From: Oerskovia turbata
GTDB taxonomy: Bacteria; Actinomycetota; Actinomycetes; Actinomycetales; Cellulomonadaceae
Direction: 5' to 3'
NCBI RefSeq assembly: GCF_000718325.1
Contig: NZ_JOFV01000009.1
Coordinates: 62,001 to 126,000 of the forward strand
Length of the DNA stretch: 64,000 bases
Part shown: positions 26,699-35,969 of the stretch, in pieces
How the letters are laid out: every line of letters starts with the position of its first letter
Numbering within the stretch: position 1 is the first letter of the stretch
Position numbers and translations under genes: made by a program
Notes under the pieces: model-generated
The model's input: only the letters and a program-made list of their open reading frames with translations
Told to the model about the DNA's origin: nothing
Databases searched by the model: none

Positions 26699-26893
26699 GG
26701 GTCCATCGTGCGCGCGCTGTCTCGGTCGTGCCTGTGGCGTTCCTATGAACCGACTGTGAGGGTGCGGACCGGGTCGAGGCGGCGCTCGCGGGTGGGCGTT
26801 GCCGTCGCCTGCGCGGAGGACCACCCGCCGCCACGCCCTGACCTGCCCGTTCTCTTCGCCGGATCCCCACACGCGGTGACCTACGGTGGACGG

Positions 26894-27856
26894 GTGAGCT
26901 TCCCTCCTCCTCCGACGACGCAGCCGACCGCACGCCCGCTGGGTCCCCCGCGGGCCGTCGGGGCGCGCCCCGTGCACGCGCCGAGCACGGGGGCGACGCA
27001 CGTCGGTGCTCGTGTCGCGGCGAGCATGACGGCCCTCGCGGCGGTCGTCCTCGTGTGGCAGGTCTGGCAGTACTTCGTCGCGACCGAGGAGGGGCAGCAC
27101 CTGGACCAGGCGGCGCTGCGCGGGTCCGACTACGGTCGCGGCACGCTGTGGGCGCTCGGGGAGCCCGTGCTCGACGTCGTCTCGGTCAGCTTCGTCGTGC
27201 TGGGCCTGGGCACGGCCATGGGGATCGCGCTGCTGCGTCGGCGCTGGGGGCTCGCGGTCCAGGTCGCGTTCGTCGTGGTCGGGTCGAACATCACGACCCA
27301 GCTCCTCAAGAAGTCGGTCCTCGACCGACCGGACCTGATCGGCGGCGGGTGGGGCGTGGGGAACACGCTGCCCAGCGGGCACACCACGGTCGCGGCCTCG
27401 GTCGCGGTCGCGCTGCTGCTCGCCGTCCCGCGGGCGGCGCGCCCGGTCGTCGCGGTCCTGGGCGGGACGTACACGGCCGCCACGGGAGTCTCGACCCTGA
27501 TCGGTCACTGGCACCGACCGAGCGACGTGGTCGCGGCGCTCCTCGTCGTGACCGCGTGGACCGCGCTCGCGCTCGCGCTCACCCCCACGAGCGCGCTCGA
27601 CCCGGTCCCGGCGCGCGGCAGCGGTGCCTACCCCGGTTCGGTCGTCGTGGCGGTGCTGCTGTTCCTGGGGGCCGGGGCTGCCCTGCTCGGTGCCGCGTGG
27701 TGCCTGCGCGAGGTCCATCCCGCGAGCTGGGACATGACCGACCTCGCCGAGACCACGGCGTACGTGGGCGGGGCGCTGGGGGTGGTCGCCGTGACGGCGA
27801 TCTCGTTCGCCGTGCTGCTCCTGCTCCGCCAGGCGACGTCCCGTCCCGAGACGTGA
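26894..27856 (+). CDS. PAP2-family membrane phosphatase
   Basis: A 320-residue integral membrane acid-phosphatase-like protein. After a Pro-rich cytoplasmic N-terminus (1-40) come six hydrophobic helices. The three phosphatase motifs are present: C1 as KKSVLDRP (139-146), C2 as PSGHTT (160-165) and C3 as GHWHRPSDV (204-212) with His207 and Asp211. Enzymes of this family remove phosphate from lipid phosphates such as phosphatidic acid or undecaprenyl pyrophosphate at the outer face of the membrane. It is leaderless: TACGGT (26882-26887) ends 6 nt before GTG 26894. It is divergent from the two-component operon, which makes control by that response regulator possible. Confidence 0.88.
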   Translation: MSFPPPPTTQPTARPLGPPRAVGARPVHAPSTGATHVGARVAASMTALAAVVLVWQVWQYFVATEEGQHLDQAALRGSDYGRGTLWALGEPVLDVVSVSFVVLGLGTAMGIALLRRRWGLAVQVAFVVVGSNITTQLLKKSVLDRPDLIGGGWGVGNTLPSGHTTVAASVAVALLLAVPRAARPVVAVLGGTYTAATGVSTLIGHWHRPSDVVAALLVVTAWTALALALTPTSALDPVPARGSGAYPGSVVVAVLLFLGAGAALLGAAWCLREVHPASWDMTDLAETTAYVGGALGVVAVTAISFAVLLLLRQATSRPET

Positions 27857-28115
27857 CCGTCGTCCACAGATCTGGGGACGGTGCGCCCGTGCAGGCGTCC
27901 CCGACGACCGCGAGCCCCGGCCACGGGGGCCGTCCACAACGGATAAGGTGCCGCCTGGCGCCAGTGGCGTAACGTCATAGGCTGCCGGTGGGAACGGGAC
28001 GGTGGGGTCGTGTGCCCTGCCTCTGCCCGACGCCGGACCCCACCTCAGCACCTCGGCCCACCCGGAGATCGCTCCGGGTACGAGCCGCACCAGCAGCAAC
28101 GGAAAGCAGGAACGG

Positions 28116-30953
28116 ATGTCCTCAGGTCGCAAGCTCGTCATCGTGGAGTCCCCCACGAAGGCACGCAAGATCCAGGGCTACCTCGGTGACGACTTCGAGG
28201 TGGAGTCGAGCGTCGGGCACATCCGCGACCTCCCGCAGCCGTCCGAGCTGCCCGCCGACATGAAGAAGGGGCCGTTCGGCAAGTTCGCGGTCAACGTCGA
28301 CGAGGGCTTCGAGCCCTACTACGAGGTGTACGCGGACAAGAAGAAGAAGGTCGCGGAGCTCAAGCGCGCCTTGAAGAACGCCGACGAGCTCTACCTCGCG
28401 ACCGACGAGGACCGTGAGGGCGAGGCCATCGCGTGGCACCTGCTCGAGGAGCTCAAGCCCAAGGTGCCTGTGCACCGCATGGTCTTCCACGAGATCACGC
28501 GAGAGGCCATCGAGCGTGCGCTCGAGAACACGCGCGACCTCGACGAGCACCTGGTCGACGCCCAGGAGACGCGGCGCATCCTCGACCGTCTCTACGGCTA
28601 CGAGGTCTCGCCGGTCCTGTGGCGCAAGGTCCGCCAGGGGCTGTCCGCGGGGCGCGTCCAGTCGGTCGCGACGCGCCTGGTCGTCGAGCGTGAGCGTGAG
28701 CGCATGGCGTTCGTCGCCGCCGAGTACTGGGACGTGTCCGGCACGTTCTCGCTCGCCGACCCCAGCGCCGAGGACGCCGACAAGAGCTTCGACGCCCGCC
28801 TGGTCCAGTTCGGCGGGGCGCGCGTCGCCTCTGGCCGCGACTTCGACGACCGTGGGCAGCTCAAGCCCGCGGCGGCGCGTGACGGCGTGGTCCAGCTCGA
28901 CGAGCAGGCCGCCTCGCTCGTGGTCGGTGGGCTCGAGGGGGCCGACTTCGCGGTCCGCAGCCTCGAGACCAAGCCGTACACGCGCCGTCCGGCGGCGCCG
29001 TTCACGACGTCGACGCTCCAGCAGGAGGCGAGCCGCAAGCTCCGCTTCAACTCGCGGCAGACCATGCGTACCGCGCAGGCGCTGTACGAGAACGGCTACA
29101 TCACCTACATGCGTACGGACTCCCCGTCGTTGTCGGCCGAGGCCACGGACGCCGCGCGTCGCCAGGCCGCCGAGCTGTACGGGCCCGAGTTCGTGCCCGG
29201 TTCGCCGCGCGTCTACGCGTCGAAGGCGAAGGGCGCGCAGGAGGCCCACGAGGCCATCCGCCCCGCCGGCGACTCGTTCCGCACACCGGCCCAGGTCGCC
29301 CGCGAGATCAGCGGCGACCAGTTCAAGCTGTACGAGCTCATCTGGAAGCGCACGGTCGCGTCGCAGATGGCGGACGCCAAGGGGTCGACGGCGTCGGTGC
29401 GGCTGGCTGCGCCGATCGGCCTGACCGCGGTGGCCCCGCTCTCGGGCAAGACGTTCGTGCCGGACGGCCCGGCCCCCGAGGCCGTGTTCGCGGCCTCCGG
29501 CACGGTCATCTCGTTCCGCGGCTTCCTCGCCGCGTACGAGGAGGGCACCGACGACGGCGCGGAGACGGCCGACGGCACCTCCGCGAAGTCCGGCCGCCGG
29601 CGCAACGACGAGGACGCCCGCCTGCCCCAGATGAGCGAGGGCGACCTGCTCGGCGGCCGGGACCTGACCGCTGACGGTCACTCGACGTCCGCACCCCCGC
29701 GCTACACCGAGGCCAGCCTCATCAAGGCGCTCGAGGAGCGCGGCATCGGGCGCCCGTCCACGTTCGCGTCGACGATCTCGACGATCCAGGACCGCGGGTA
29801 CGTGCTGTCGCGCGGCCAGGCTCTGGTCCCGAGCTGGCTCGCGTTCGCCGTGATCCGGCTCCTGGAGGAGCACTTCGAGTGGCTCATCGACTACGACTTC
29901 ACCGCGGAGATGGAGGCCGACCTCGACGCGATCGCCGCCGGCGACAAGGACCGCGTCGCCTGGCTGACCCGGTTCTACTTCGGGGACGGCACGGGCCGTG
30001 AGGAGGGCGAGGGGCTGCGCCAGCTCGTCGACGACCTCGGCGAGATCGACGCGCGCGACATCAACTCGGTCCAGATCGGTGAGGGGATCCAGCTCCGCGT
30101 AGGTCGGTACGGGCCGTACGTCGAAGATCTGTCCGTCCCGGTCAAGGAGGGGGAGAACCCGCCGCGCGCCTCGGTGCCCGACGACCTGGCCCCCGACGAG
30201 CTCACGGTCGACAAGGCGCGCGAGCTGCTTGCCGCGGGCGCCGACGACGGTCGGGTCCTCGGCACCGACCCCGGGTCGGGGAACCCCGTCGTGGCCCGCG
30301 CGGGACGTTACGGCCCGTACGTGACCGAGCAGCTCCCCGAGCCGACGTTCGACGAGGGGCTGTCGGCCGCGGCGCTCAAGAAGGCCAAGGCCGCGCTGCC
30401 CAAGCCCCGCACGGCGTCGCTGCTCAAGGACATGAGCCTCGACACCGTGACGCTCGAGGACGCGCTCCGGCTGCTGTCGCTGCCGCGCGTCGTCGGCACG
30501 GACCCGGAGACGGGTGTCGAGATCACCGCGCAGAACGGCCGCTACGGTCCGTACCTCAAGAAGGGCACGGACTCGCGCACCCTCCCGTCCGAGGAGGCCA
30601 TGTTCACGGTCACGCTCGAGGAGGCGCTCGAGCTGTACAAGCAGCCCAAGCGCGGTCGCGGTGCCACGGCCACCCCGCCGCTTCGCGAGCTCGGTGAGGA
30701 CCCGACGTCGGGCAAGCCCATCGTCGTCAAGGACGGCCGCTTCGGCGCGTACGTCACGGACGGCGAGACGAACCGGACGCTGCCGCGCGACCTGACGCCC
30801 GAGTCCATCACTCCGGAGAAGGCCATCGAGCTCCTCGCGGAGAAGCGCGCGGCGGGCCCGGCGAAGAAGAAGGCCCCGGCCCGCAAGGCCCCGGCGAAGA
30901 AGCCCGCTGCGAAGAAGGCCCCGGTCAAGAAGGCGTCGGCCGAGAAGAAGTAG
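28116..30953 (+). CDS. topA: DNA topoisomerase I
   Basis: A 945-residue type IA topoisomerase that relaxes negative supercoils. The Toprim domain begins KLVIVESPTKARKI and contains the ATDEDREGEAIAWHL acidic motif; the catalytic tyrosine is Tyr331 in ITYMRTDSPS. AGRVQSVATR and EAHEAIRPAG are other conserved segments. As in other actinobacteria there are no C-terminal zinc fingers; instead there are repeated topoisomerase C-domains marked by GRYGPYV, GRYGPYL and GRFGAYV, and a Lys/Ala/Pro-rich basic tail (KKKAPARKAPAKK) that aids processivity. ATG 28116 follows AGCAGGA; TAGGCT near 27979 and TAACGT near 27969 are candidate -10 boxes. It terminates in the 31009-31052 hairpin. Confidence 0.97.
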   Translation: MSSGRKLVIVESPTKARKIQGYLGDDFEVESSVGHIRDLPQPSELPADMKKGPFGKFAVNVDEGFEPYYEVYADKKKKVAELKRALKNADELYLATDEDREGEAIAWHLLEELKPKVPVHRMVFHEITREAIERALENTRDLDEHLVDAQETRRILDRLYGYEVSPVLWRKVRQGLSAGRVQSVATRLVVERERERMAFVAAEYWDVSGTFSLADPSAEDADKSFDARLVQFGGARVASGRDFDDRGQLKPAAARDGVVQLDEQAASLVVGGLEGADFAVRSLETKPYTRRPAAPFTTSTLQQEASRKLRFNSRQTMRTAQALYENGYITYMRTDSPSLSAEATDAARRQAAELYGPEFVPGSPRVYASKAKGAQEAHEAIRPAGDSFRTPAQVAREISGDQFKLYELIWKRTVASQMADAKGSTASVRLAAPIGLTAVAPLSGKTFVPDGPAPEAVFAASGTVISFRGFLAAYEEGTDDGAETADGTSAKSGRRRNDEDARLPQMSEGDLLGGRDLTADGHSTSAPPRYTEASLIKALEERGIGRPSTFASTISTIQDRGYVLSRGQALVPSWLAFAVIRLLEEHFEWLIDYDFTAEMEADLDAIAAGDKDRVAWLTRFYFGDGTGREEGEGLRQLVDDLGEIDARDINSVQIGEGIQLRVGRYGPYVEDLSVPVKEGENPPRASVPDDLAPDELTVDKARELLAAGADDGRVLGTDPGSGNPVVARAGRYGPYVTEQLPEPTFDEGLSAAALKKAKAALPKPRTASLLKDMSLDTVTLEDALRLLSLPRVVGTDPETGVEITAQNGRYGPYLKKGTDSRTLPSEEAMFTVTLEEALELYKQPKRGRGATATPPLRELGEDPTSGKPIVVKDGRFGAYVTDGETNRTLPRDLTPESITPEKAIELLAEKRAAGPAKKKAPARKAPAKKPAAKKAPVKKASAEKK

Positions 30954-31008
30954 CGGTCGCGGCTCGGAGCTCTCGGGAGAGGGCCCCCGAACCGGCCCGC
31001 GCGTGACG

Positions 31009-31052
31009 AAGGCCCCGGACCTGCACCCCTGAGGGAGCGGGCCCGGGGCCTT
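31009..31052. terminator. Bidirectional terminator after topA
   Basis: A 10-bp stem AAGGCCCCGG (31009-31018) with CCGGGGCCTT (31043-31052), followed by a T on the plus strand. It lies between topA and the convergent glycerol dehydrogenase gene. Confidence 0.8.
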
Positions 31053-31066
31053 TGTCGCGCGGAACC

Positions 31067-32212
31067 TCAGTGGTGCGTGTGCGCGACCGGCTCGGGCAGG
31101 CCCGCGTCCGCGCGGATCGAGCGCGACAGTCCCTCGATCGAGCGCAGCGCGTCGACGAGCTCGGGCACGCGGACCTCGAAGGGCATCGCGTGGATGGTCT
31201 CGCCGGGGGCGGTCGCTGCCTCGGCGACGCGGCGCAGGTCGCCCACGTCGGCCGTCGTGAGCCCGATCTCGGTGAGCGTGTTGGGCAGCCCGACGCGCGT
31301 CGTGAACTCCACGAAGTCGCGGACCTCCTGCGACGGGGCGCCCTCCAGCACGAGCTGGGTCAGCGAGCCGATGTTGACCTTCTGGCCGTGCGTGAGGCCG
31401 TGGGTCTGCGGTGCTGCCGTGAGTCCGTTGTGGATCGCGTGGGCCGCGGCGAGGCCGCCCGACTCGAAGCCCAGCCCGGACAGCAGGGTGTTGGCCTCGA
31501 CCACGGCGTCGACCGCGGGCGTGACGAGGTGCTCCTTGACGGCTTCGATCGCGGGCAGCGAGCTCTCCCACAGGATCTTCCAGGAGAGCTCGGCGAGCGC
31601 GGTGCCCGTGATGAGCGGCAGGCCGCCCGCCATGGTCGTCGCGTTGGCCTTGGCCACGGCGCGCGCCTCGATCCAGGTGGCGAGCGCGTCGCCGATGCCC
31701 GCGACGAGGAACCTCACCGGGGCGTTCGCGACGAGCTGGGTGTCCACGAGGACCAGGTCGGGGTTGTGCGGGAAGAAGCGGTACTCCTCGAACGCACCGT
31801 CCTCGGTGTAGATCACGGACAGCGCGGAGCACGGCGCGTCGGTCGACGCAAGGGTCGGCACCGAGACCCAGCGGATTCCTTCGAGGTGCCCGGCGGCCTT
31901 GACCGCGTCGATGGTGCTGCCGCCACCGATGCCCACGATCACGTCGGCGCCGCTCTCGCGGATGCGCCGTGCGAGGTGGTCGACGGCGGCCGCGGTCGCG
32001 TACGTGCCGAAGCCCTCGCGCTCGCGGCGCAGGTTCGCGGCCTGGAACGACTCGGCGACGGTGTCCTCGACGATCTCCCACACCACGTCGTCGGCCACGA
32101 GCAGCGGCTTGGTGCCGATCGGGGCGACGAACTCACCGAGCCGGGACAGCGCGCCGCGCGACTGCACGTAGCGCAGGGGGCTGATGAGGGTGCGGATCGG
32201 GATCTCGGACAT
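31067..32212 (-). CDS. gldA: Glycerol dehydrogenase-type iron/zinc alcohol dehydrogenase
   Basis: A 381-residue member of the group III metal-dependent alcohol dehydrogenase family, closest by motif to GldA, which oxidises glycerol to dihydroxyacetone with NAD+. The nucleotide-binding GIGGGSTIDAVK is at 94-105. The metal ligands are Asp175 (GIGDALATW), His258 (AAAHAIHNG) and His275 (LTHGQKVN); the phrase AHAIHNGLTA...THGLTHGQKV is characteristic of GldA. GAGGAGG lies just before ATG 32212. A dihydroxyacetone kinase partner is not nearby. A related activity on another small polyol cannot be excluded. It is monocistronic and convergent with topA. Confidence 0.87.
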   Translation of the reverse strand: MSEIPIRTLISPLRYVQSRGALSRLGEFVAPIGTKPLLVADDVVWEIVEDTVAESFQAANLRREREGFGTYATAAAVDHLARRIRESGADVIVGIGGGSTIDAVKAAGHLEGIRWVSVPTLASTDAPCSALSVIYTEDGAFEEYRFFPHNPDLVLVDTQLVANAPVRFLVAGIGDALATWIEARAVAKANATTMAGGLPLITGTALAELSWKILWESSLPAIEAVKEHLVTPAVDAVVEANTLLSGLGFESGGLAAAHAIHNGLTAAPQTHGLTHGQKVNIGSLTQLVLEGAPSQEVRDFVEFTTRVGLPNTLTEIGLTTADVGDLRRVAEAATAPGETIHAMPFEVRVPELVDALRSIEGLSRSIRADAGLPEPVAHTHH

Positions 32213-32370
32213 GGGGGCCTCCTCGGAGTGCTGGACAGGACGTCACCGGACCCGCGCGGAGGGTCGCTCCTCGCGGACCGCCGACACCTCGACGCTATGT
32301 CGAGGCACGCCCGACCGCCCGGTGGGGCCGTGTGACGTCCGTCGTCGTCCCGCCGTCCGAGACGTGGTGG

Positions 32371-34953
32371 TCAGTCGACCGTGACGGCCTCCAGCACGGG
32401 CAGGCGTGAGGCCCGGATGCCCGGCCAGACGCTCGCGACGAGCCCGATCACGACGGCGAGCCCCAGGACCGCGAGCACCTGGCCCCAGGGGATCGCGAGA
32501 CTCGTGAGGCCCTGCTCGGCGAGCACCCCCGGCAGGGCGGCCGCGATCGCGATGCCCGTGAGCACGCCCAGCACCGTACCGTAGACCGCGGTCAGGACCG
32601 ACTCGATCGTGATGATGCCCGCGAGCTGGAGGCGTCCGAGCCCCACTGCGCGCAGCAGCCCGATCTCCCGCGTGCGCTCGATGATCGACAGCGCGAGCGT
32701 GTTGACGATGCCGAGCAGCGCGATGACGATCGACAGCCCGAGCAGCGCGTAGAGGATCACGAGGACCTGGTCCACCTGCGCCGCGGCCGCGTTGGCGAGG
32801 TCCTCGCGGTCGAGCACCGAGACCACGAGGAAGGGCTTGACGGCCTCGGTGAGCGCGGCGCGCAGCTCGGTGGTCGTGGTCCCCGGGGCGGCCGTGACGT
32901 ACACGGCGTACGTCGGGATCTCGGCGGCCCCGACGTCCGCGTACGTCGCGTCGGCGAGGACCACGTCGGACGAGATGACCTGGGTGTCGATGATCGCCCC
33001 GACGCTCACGTCCTGCGTCCGGGTGCCGTCGTCGCTCGTGAGGGTCAGGGAGTCGCCGACCGCCCAGCCGTGGTCGCGCGCAGCGGTCCGGCGCACCACC
33101 GCCTCGCCGTCGGCGAGGGCCTGGTCGGGGTCGCCCTCGACCACGGGCGCGTCGAGCGCCTCGGTGAAGAACCCGGGCGGCACGACCGTGGCCCCGCTGG
33201 GCTCGCCCGCGACGTCGAGCGTCCCGAGCCGCAGCGGGAGCGCCTGCCCGACGGCGGGGAGCCCGGTCACGGCGTCGGTGACCCCTGGGGGGAGCGCACC
33301 CGTGGCGGCGGCGGCCTGGACCACGTAGTCGGCCCGCACCTGCTCGTCGACGATCGACCGGACCGAGGCCTGCGTCGAGGCGGCGATGACCCCGGTCGCG
33401 CTCACGAGGGCCATCCCGATCAGCAGCGCCCCGGCCGTGTTCGAGGTGCGGCGGGGGCTGCGCGTGACGTTGCCGCGCGCCAGTCGGCCGAGGGGGCGGA
33501 TCGCGGCCACGGCGGGCACGGCGAGCACCGTGATGACGGCACCGGCGATCGCGGGGGACAGGACGAGGACACCCACGAGCGCGGCGCTCGCGCCGACCGC
33601 GAGCAGGACCCGTGGGTTGAGGTCGTCGACCACTGCCCACCCGGTCGGGTCGGCCGAGGCCGAGCTCCCCAGCCGTGAGGCCAGGATCAGGAGCCCTGCG
33701 CCGACCACCACCAGCACCAGCCCGACCACCGCCCGGGTGCCGGTCCCGCGGTCCGGTGCGACGTCGTCGTGCATGGCCTGGACCGGGGGAGTCAGGGCCG
33801 CGCGACGGCCCGGGACCGCGGCCGCGACCACGCTCACCAGGACCCCGAGCGAGATCGCGATCACGACAGAGGTCGCGCTCAACGGCACACGACCCGAGAG
33901 CTCCAGGCCCGTCGAGCCGAACACCGCGCGCAGGCCGCTGACCAGCACCCGGCCCAGCACCACACCCGTCGCCGCGCCGATGATCCCGACCGCGACGGCC
34001 TGCGCCAGGATCGACGCGAACACCTGCGCGGGCGAGGCCCCGAGAGCCCGCAGCAGGGCGAACTCGCGCTGACGCTCGCGCACCGACATCGCGAACGTGT
34101 TGGCGATGATGAAGGCACCCACGAACAGCGCGATGGCGGCGAAGACCAGCAGGAACGTCTCGACGAAGCCGAGGATCTGCTCGACACCCTGGCGGGCCTC
34201 TTCACGCAGGGCCTCACCCGTGAGGGACTCCGCACCTGCCGGGAGGACCTCGGCCACGCGCCCGGCCAGCACCTCCTCGGACACGTCGCCCGCGGCGTAG
34301 ACCGAGATCGTGGGGACCGTGCCGTCGGGGGCGTAGGTCGCGAGCGCGGTCGCGGGGTCGAGCCCCACGAGGATGGTGCCGGCCGCTGCCGCCTCGATCG
34401 CGAAGATCCCCGTCACTGTGACGGGCTGGGGGGCTCCCGCCAGGACCACGGTCGTCGCGTCCCCCGTCGTCAGGTCGGCGGCCGACGCGGCGCTCTCCTC
34501 CAGGGCGATCTCGGCAGGCCCCACGGGCCACGCGCCGCCCGCGAGCGTCACGGTCGGCTCGTCGGGCCCCACCGCGATCCCGATGCTCGGCGGACCCGAC
34601 GTCGTGACGGCCGTGCCGTCCGCCGCGACGAGGACGATCGTGCCCGACGCGTCGGGCACGGCGCGCGCGACGCCGTCGACCCCCGCGACCGTGTCCGCGA
34701 GGGAGACCGGCACCGGGGAGTGCGGCGTCCCGAACGTGCTGCCCGCCGTCGTGGAGTCGTCGATCTCCTCGGCGCCGCGCACGTACACGTCGGCCACGAG
34801 CGTCGTCGCGATGATCTCGTCGAACGTCGAGGACAGCATCGCGCGGAACGTGAACGTCCCCACGACGAACGCGACCCCGAGCATCACCGCGAGCGTCGAC
34901 AGCAGGAAACGGACGAGGTGCGCCCGGACCCCGCGCAGCGCGACCCGCAGCAT
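32371..34953 (-). CDS. FtsX/MacB-type ABC transporter permease
   Basis: An 860-residue permease with two FtsX-like modules. Each has one helix, a ~200-residue extracytoplasmic domain, and a three-helix block: TM1 at about 16-38 (FLLSTLAVMLGVAFVVGTFT), helices near 260-420, and a second set with the last three helices near 730-850 (LVILYALLGLSIVIALLGIV). Permeases of this type couple cytoplasmic ATP hydrolysis to mechanical work on lipoproteins, peptides or lipids and do not form a classical channel. The ATG overlaps the TGA of the ATPase gene (TGATG), so the two are translationally coupled. The last residues (RASRLPVLEAVTVD) are typical of the family. The substrate is unknown. Confidence 0.92.
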   Translation of the reverse strand: MLRVALRGVRAHLVRFLLSTLAVMLGVAFVVGTFTFRAMLSSTFDEIIATTLVADVYVRGAEEIDDSTTAGSTFGTPHSPVPVSLADTVAGVDGVARAVPDASGTIVLVAADGTAVTTSGPPSIGIAVGPDEPTVTLAGGAWPVGPAEIALEESAASAADLTTGDATTVVLAGAPQPVTVTGIFAIEAAAAGTILVGLDPATALATYAPDGTVPTISVYAAGDVSEEVLAGRVAEVLPAGAESLTGEALREEARQGVEQILGFVETFLLVFAAIALFVGAFIIANTFAMSVRERQREFALLRALGASPAQVFASILAQAVAVGIIGAATGVVLGRVLVSGLRAVFGSTGLELSGRVPLSATSVVIAISLGVLVSVVAAAVPGRRAALTPPVQAMHDDVAPDRGTGTRAVVGLVLVVVGAGLLILASRLGSSASADPTGWAVVDDLNPRVLLAVGASAALVGVLVLSPAIAGAVITVLAVPAVAAIRPLGRLARGNVTRSPRRTSNTAGALLIGMALVSATGVIAASTQASVRSIVDEQVRADYVVQAAAATGALPPGVTDAVTGLPAVGQALPLRLGTLDVAGEPSGATVVPPGFFTEALDAPVVEGDPDQALADGEAVVRRTAARDHGWAVGDSLTLTSDDGTRTQDVSVGAIIDTQVISSDVVLADATYADVGAAEIPTYAVYVTAAPGTTTTELRAALTEAVKPFLVVSVLDREDLANAAAAQVDQVLVILYALLGLSIVIALLGIVNTLALSIIERTREIGLLRAVGLGRLQLAGIITIESVLTAVYGTVLGVLTGIAIAAALPGVLAEQGLTSLAIPWGQVLAVLGLAVVIGLVASVWPGIRASRLPVLEAVTVD

Positions 34954-35786
34954 CAGTCCTCCTCCGCCTGCCCGAGAGCGTCGAGGATGTCGCGCCGCGT
35001 CGGGGCCGCGAGGTCGGCCGTGATCTGCCCGTCGGTCAGGAACAGGACCCGGTGCGCGTACGAGGCCGCGCGCGGGTCGTGCGTGACCATGACGACCGTC
35101 TGTCCCAGCTCGTCGACCGACCTCCGCAGGAACCCCAGGACCTCCGCGGACGAGCGCGAGTCGAGGTTGCCCGTCGGCTCGTCGGCGAACACCACGGACG
35201 GACGCGACACCAGGGCCCGCGCGCACGCGACCCGCTGCTGCTGCCCGCCCGAGAGCTCGGCCGGCCGGTGGTGCAGTCGGTCGCCCAACCCCACGGCACC
35301 GACGACCTCGTCGAACCACGCCCGGTCCACCGGGACCCGGGCGATGTCGAGCGGGAGCGTGATGTTCTCCGCGGCCGTGAGCGTCGGAACCAGGTTGTAC
35401 GACTGGAACACGAACCCGATCCGCGTCCGCCGCAGGCCCGTGAGGCGGCGCTGCGAGAGGCGGCTCACCTCGGTCCCGTCGATCACGACCCGGCCCGACG
35501 TCGGCGAGTCCAGGCCCGCCATGCAGTGCATGAGCGTCGACTTGCCCGAGCCTGACGGCCCCATGATCGCCGTGAGCTCGGCCGCACGGAAGTCCACGTC
35601 GACCCCGTCGAGCGCACGCACGACCGTCTCGCCCTGGCCGTACGTCTTGACGAGGTCGCGCGCCCAGGCCGCCGTCCCGTCAGGCGCGGCCGGGGGCAGC
35701 GTGGTCGCGTGACCGGTCGCCGGGCGGGCGGGTGCAGGTGGGCCGGATGGGCCGGGTGAGCCGGGCGGGGACGTGGCGGGTTCCAT
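34953..35786 (-). CDS. ABC transporter ATP-binding protein (MacB/LolD type)
   Basis: A 277-residue ATPase and partner of the FtsX permease. Walker A is GPSGSGKST (76-84). The signature LSGGQQQRVA and Walker B VVFADEPTGNLDS match the MacB/LolD/FtsE branch, and LMHCMAGLDSPTSGRV is also typical. The first ~40 residues are a Pro/Gly/Ala-rich extension not found in most members. I chose ATG 35786 because GGGAG lies 6 nt upstream; an ATG at 35816 would add ten residues. The ABC pair is divergent from the LATTG surface-protein gene. No response regulator is adjacent. Confidence 0.93.
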   Translation of the reverse strand: MEPATSPPGSPGPSGPPAPARPATGHATTLPPAAPDGTAAWARDLVKTYGQGETVVRALDGVDVDFRAAELTAIMGPSGSGKSTLMHCMAGLDSPTSGRVVIDGTEVSRLSQRRLTGLRRTRIGFVFQSYNLVPTLTAAENITLPLDIARVPVDRAWFDEVVGAVGLGDRLHHRPAELSGGQQQRVACARALVSRPSVVFADEPTGNLDSRSSAEVLGFLRRSVDELGQTVVMVTHDPRAASYAHRVLFLTDGQITADLAAPTRRDILDALGQAEED

Positions 35787-35969
35787 CGGGGCTCCCTTCG
35801 GTCGGAACGTCTCCATCGTGGCCCCTGCGGTGGGTGACGTGCGACACGTCCGCGGATCTCGCGTCAAGACACCGACGCGGCGCGGTCCTCCCCCTTGCCA
35901 CGGACCACCGGCCCGTGCGACCCGACGGCTCGCCCCCCGGACCGCCGGGCACCACCCGAGGAGCCCATC

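Noticed and set aside
28122-32081. A 1319-codon open frame antisense to topA and beyond
   Set aside because: A compositional shadow; the topA and glycerol dehydrogenase frames both have clear family motifs.
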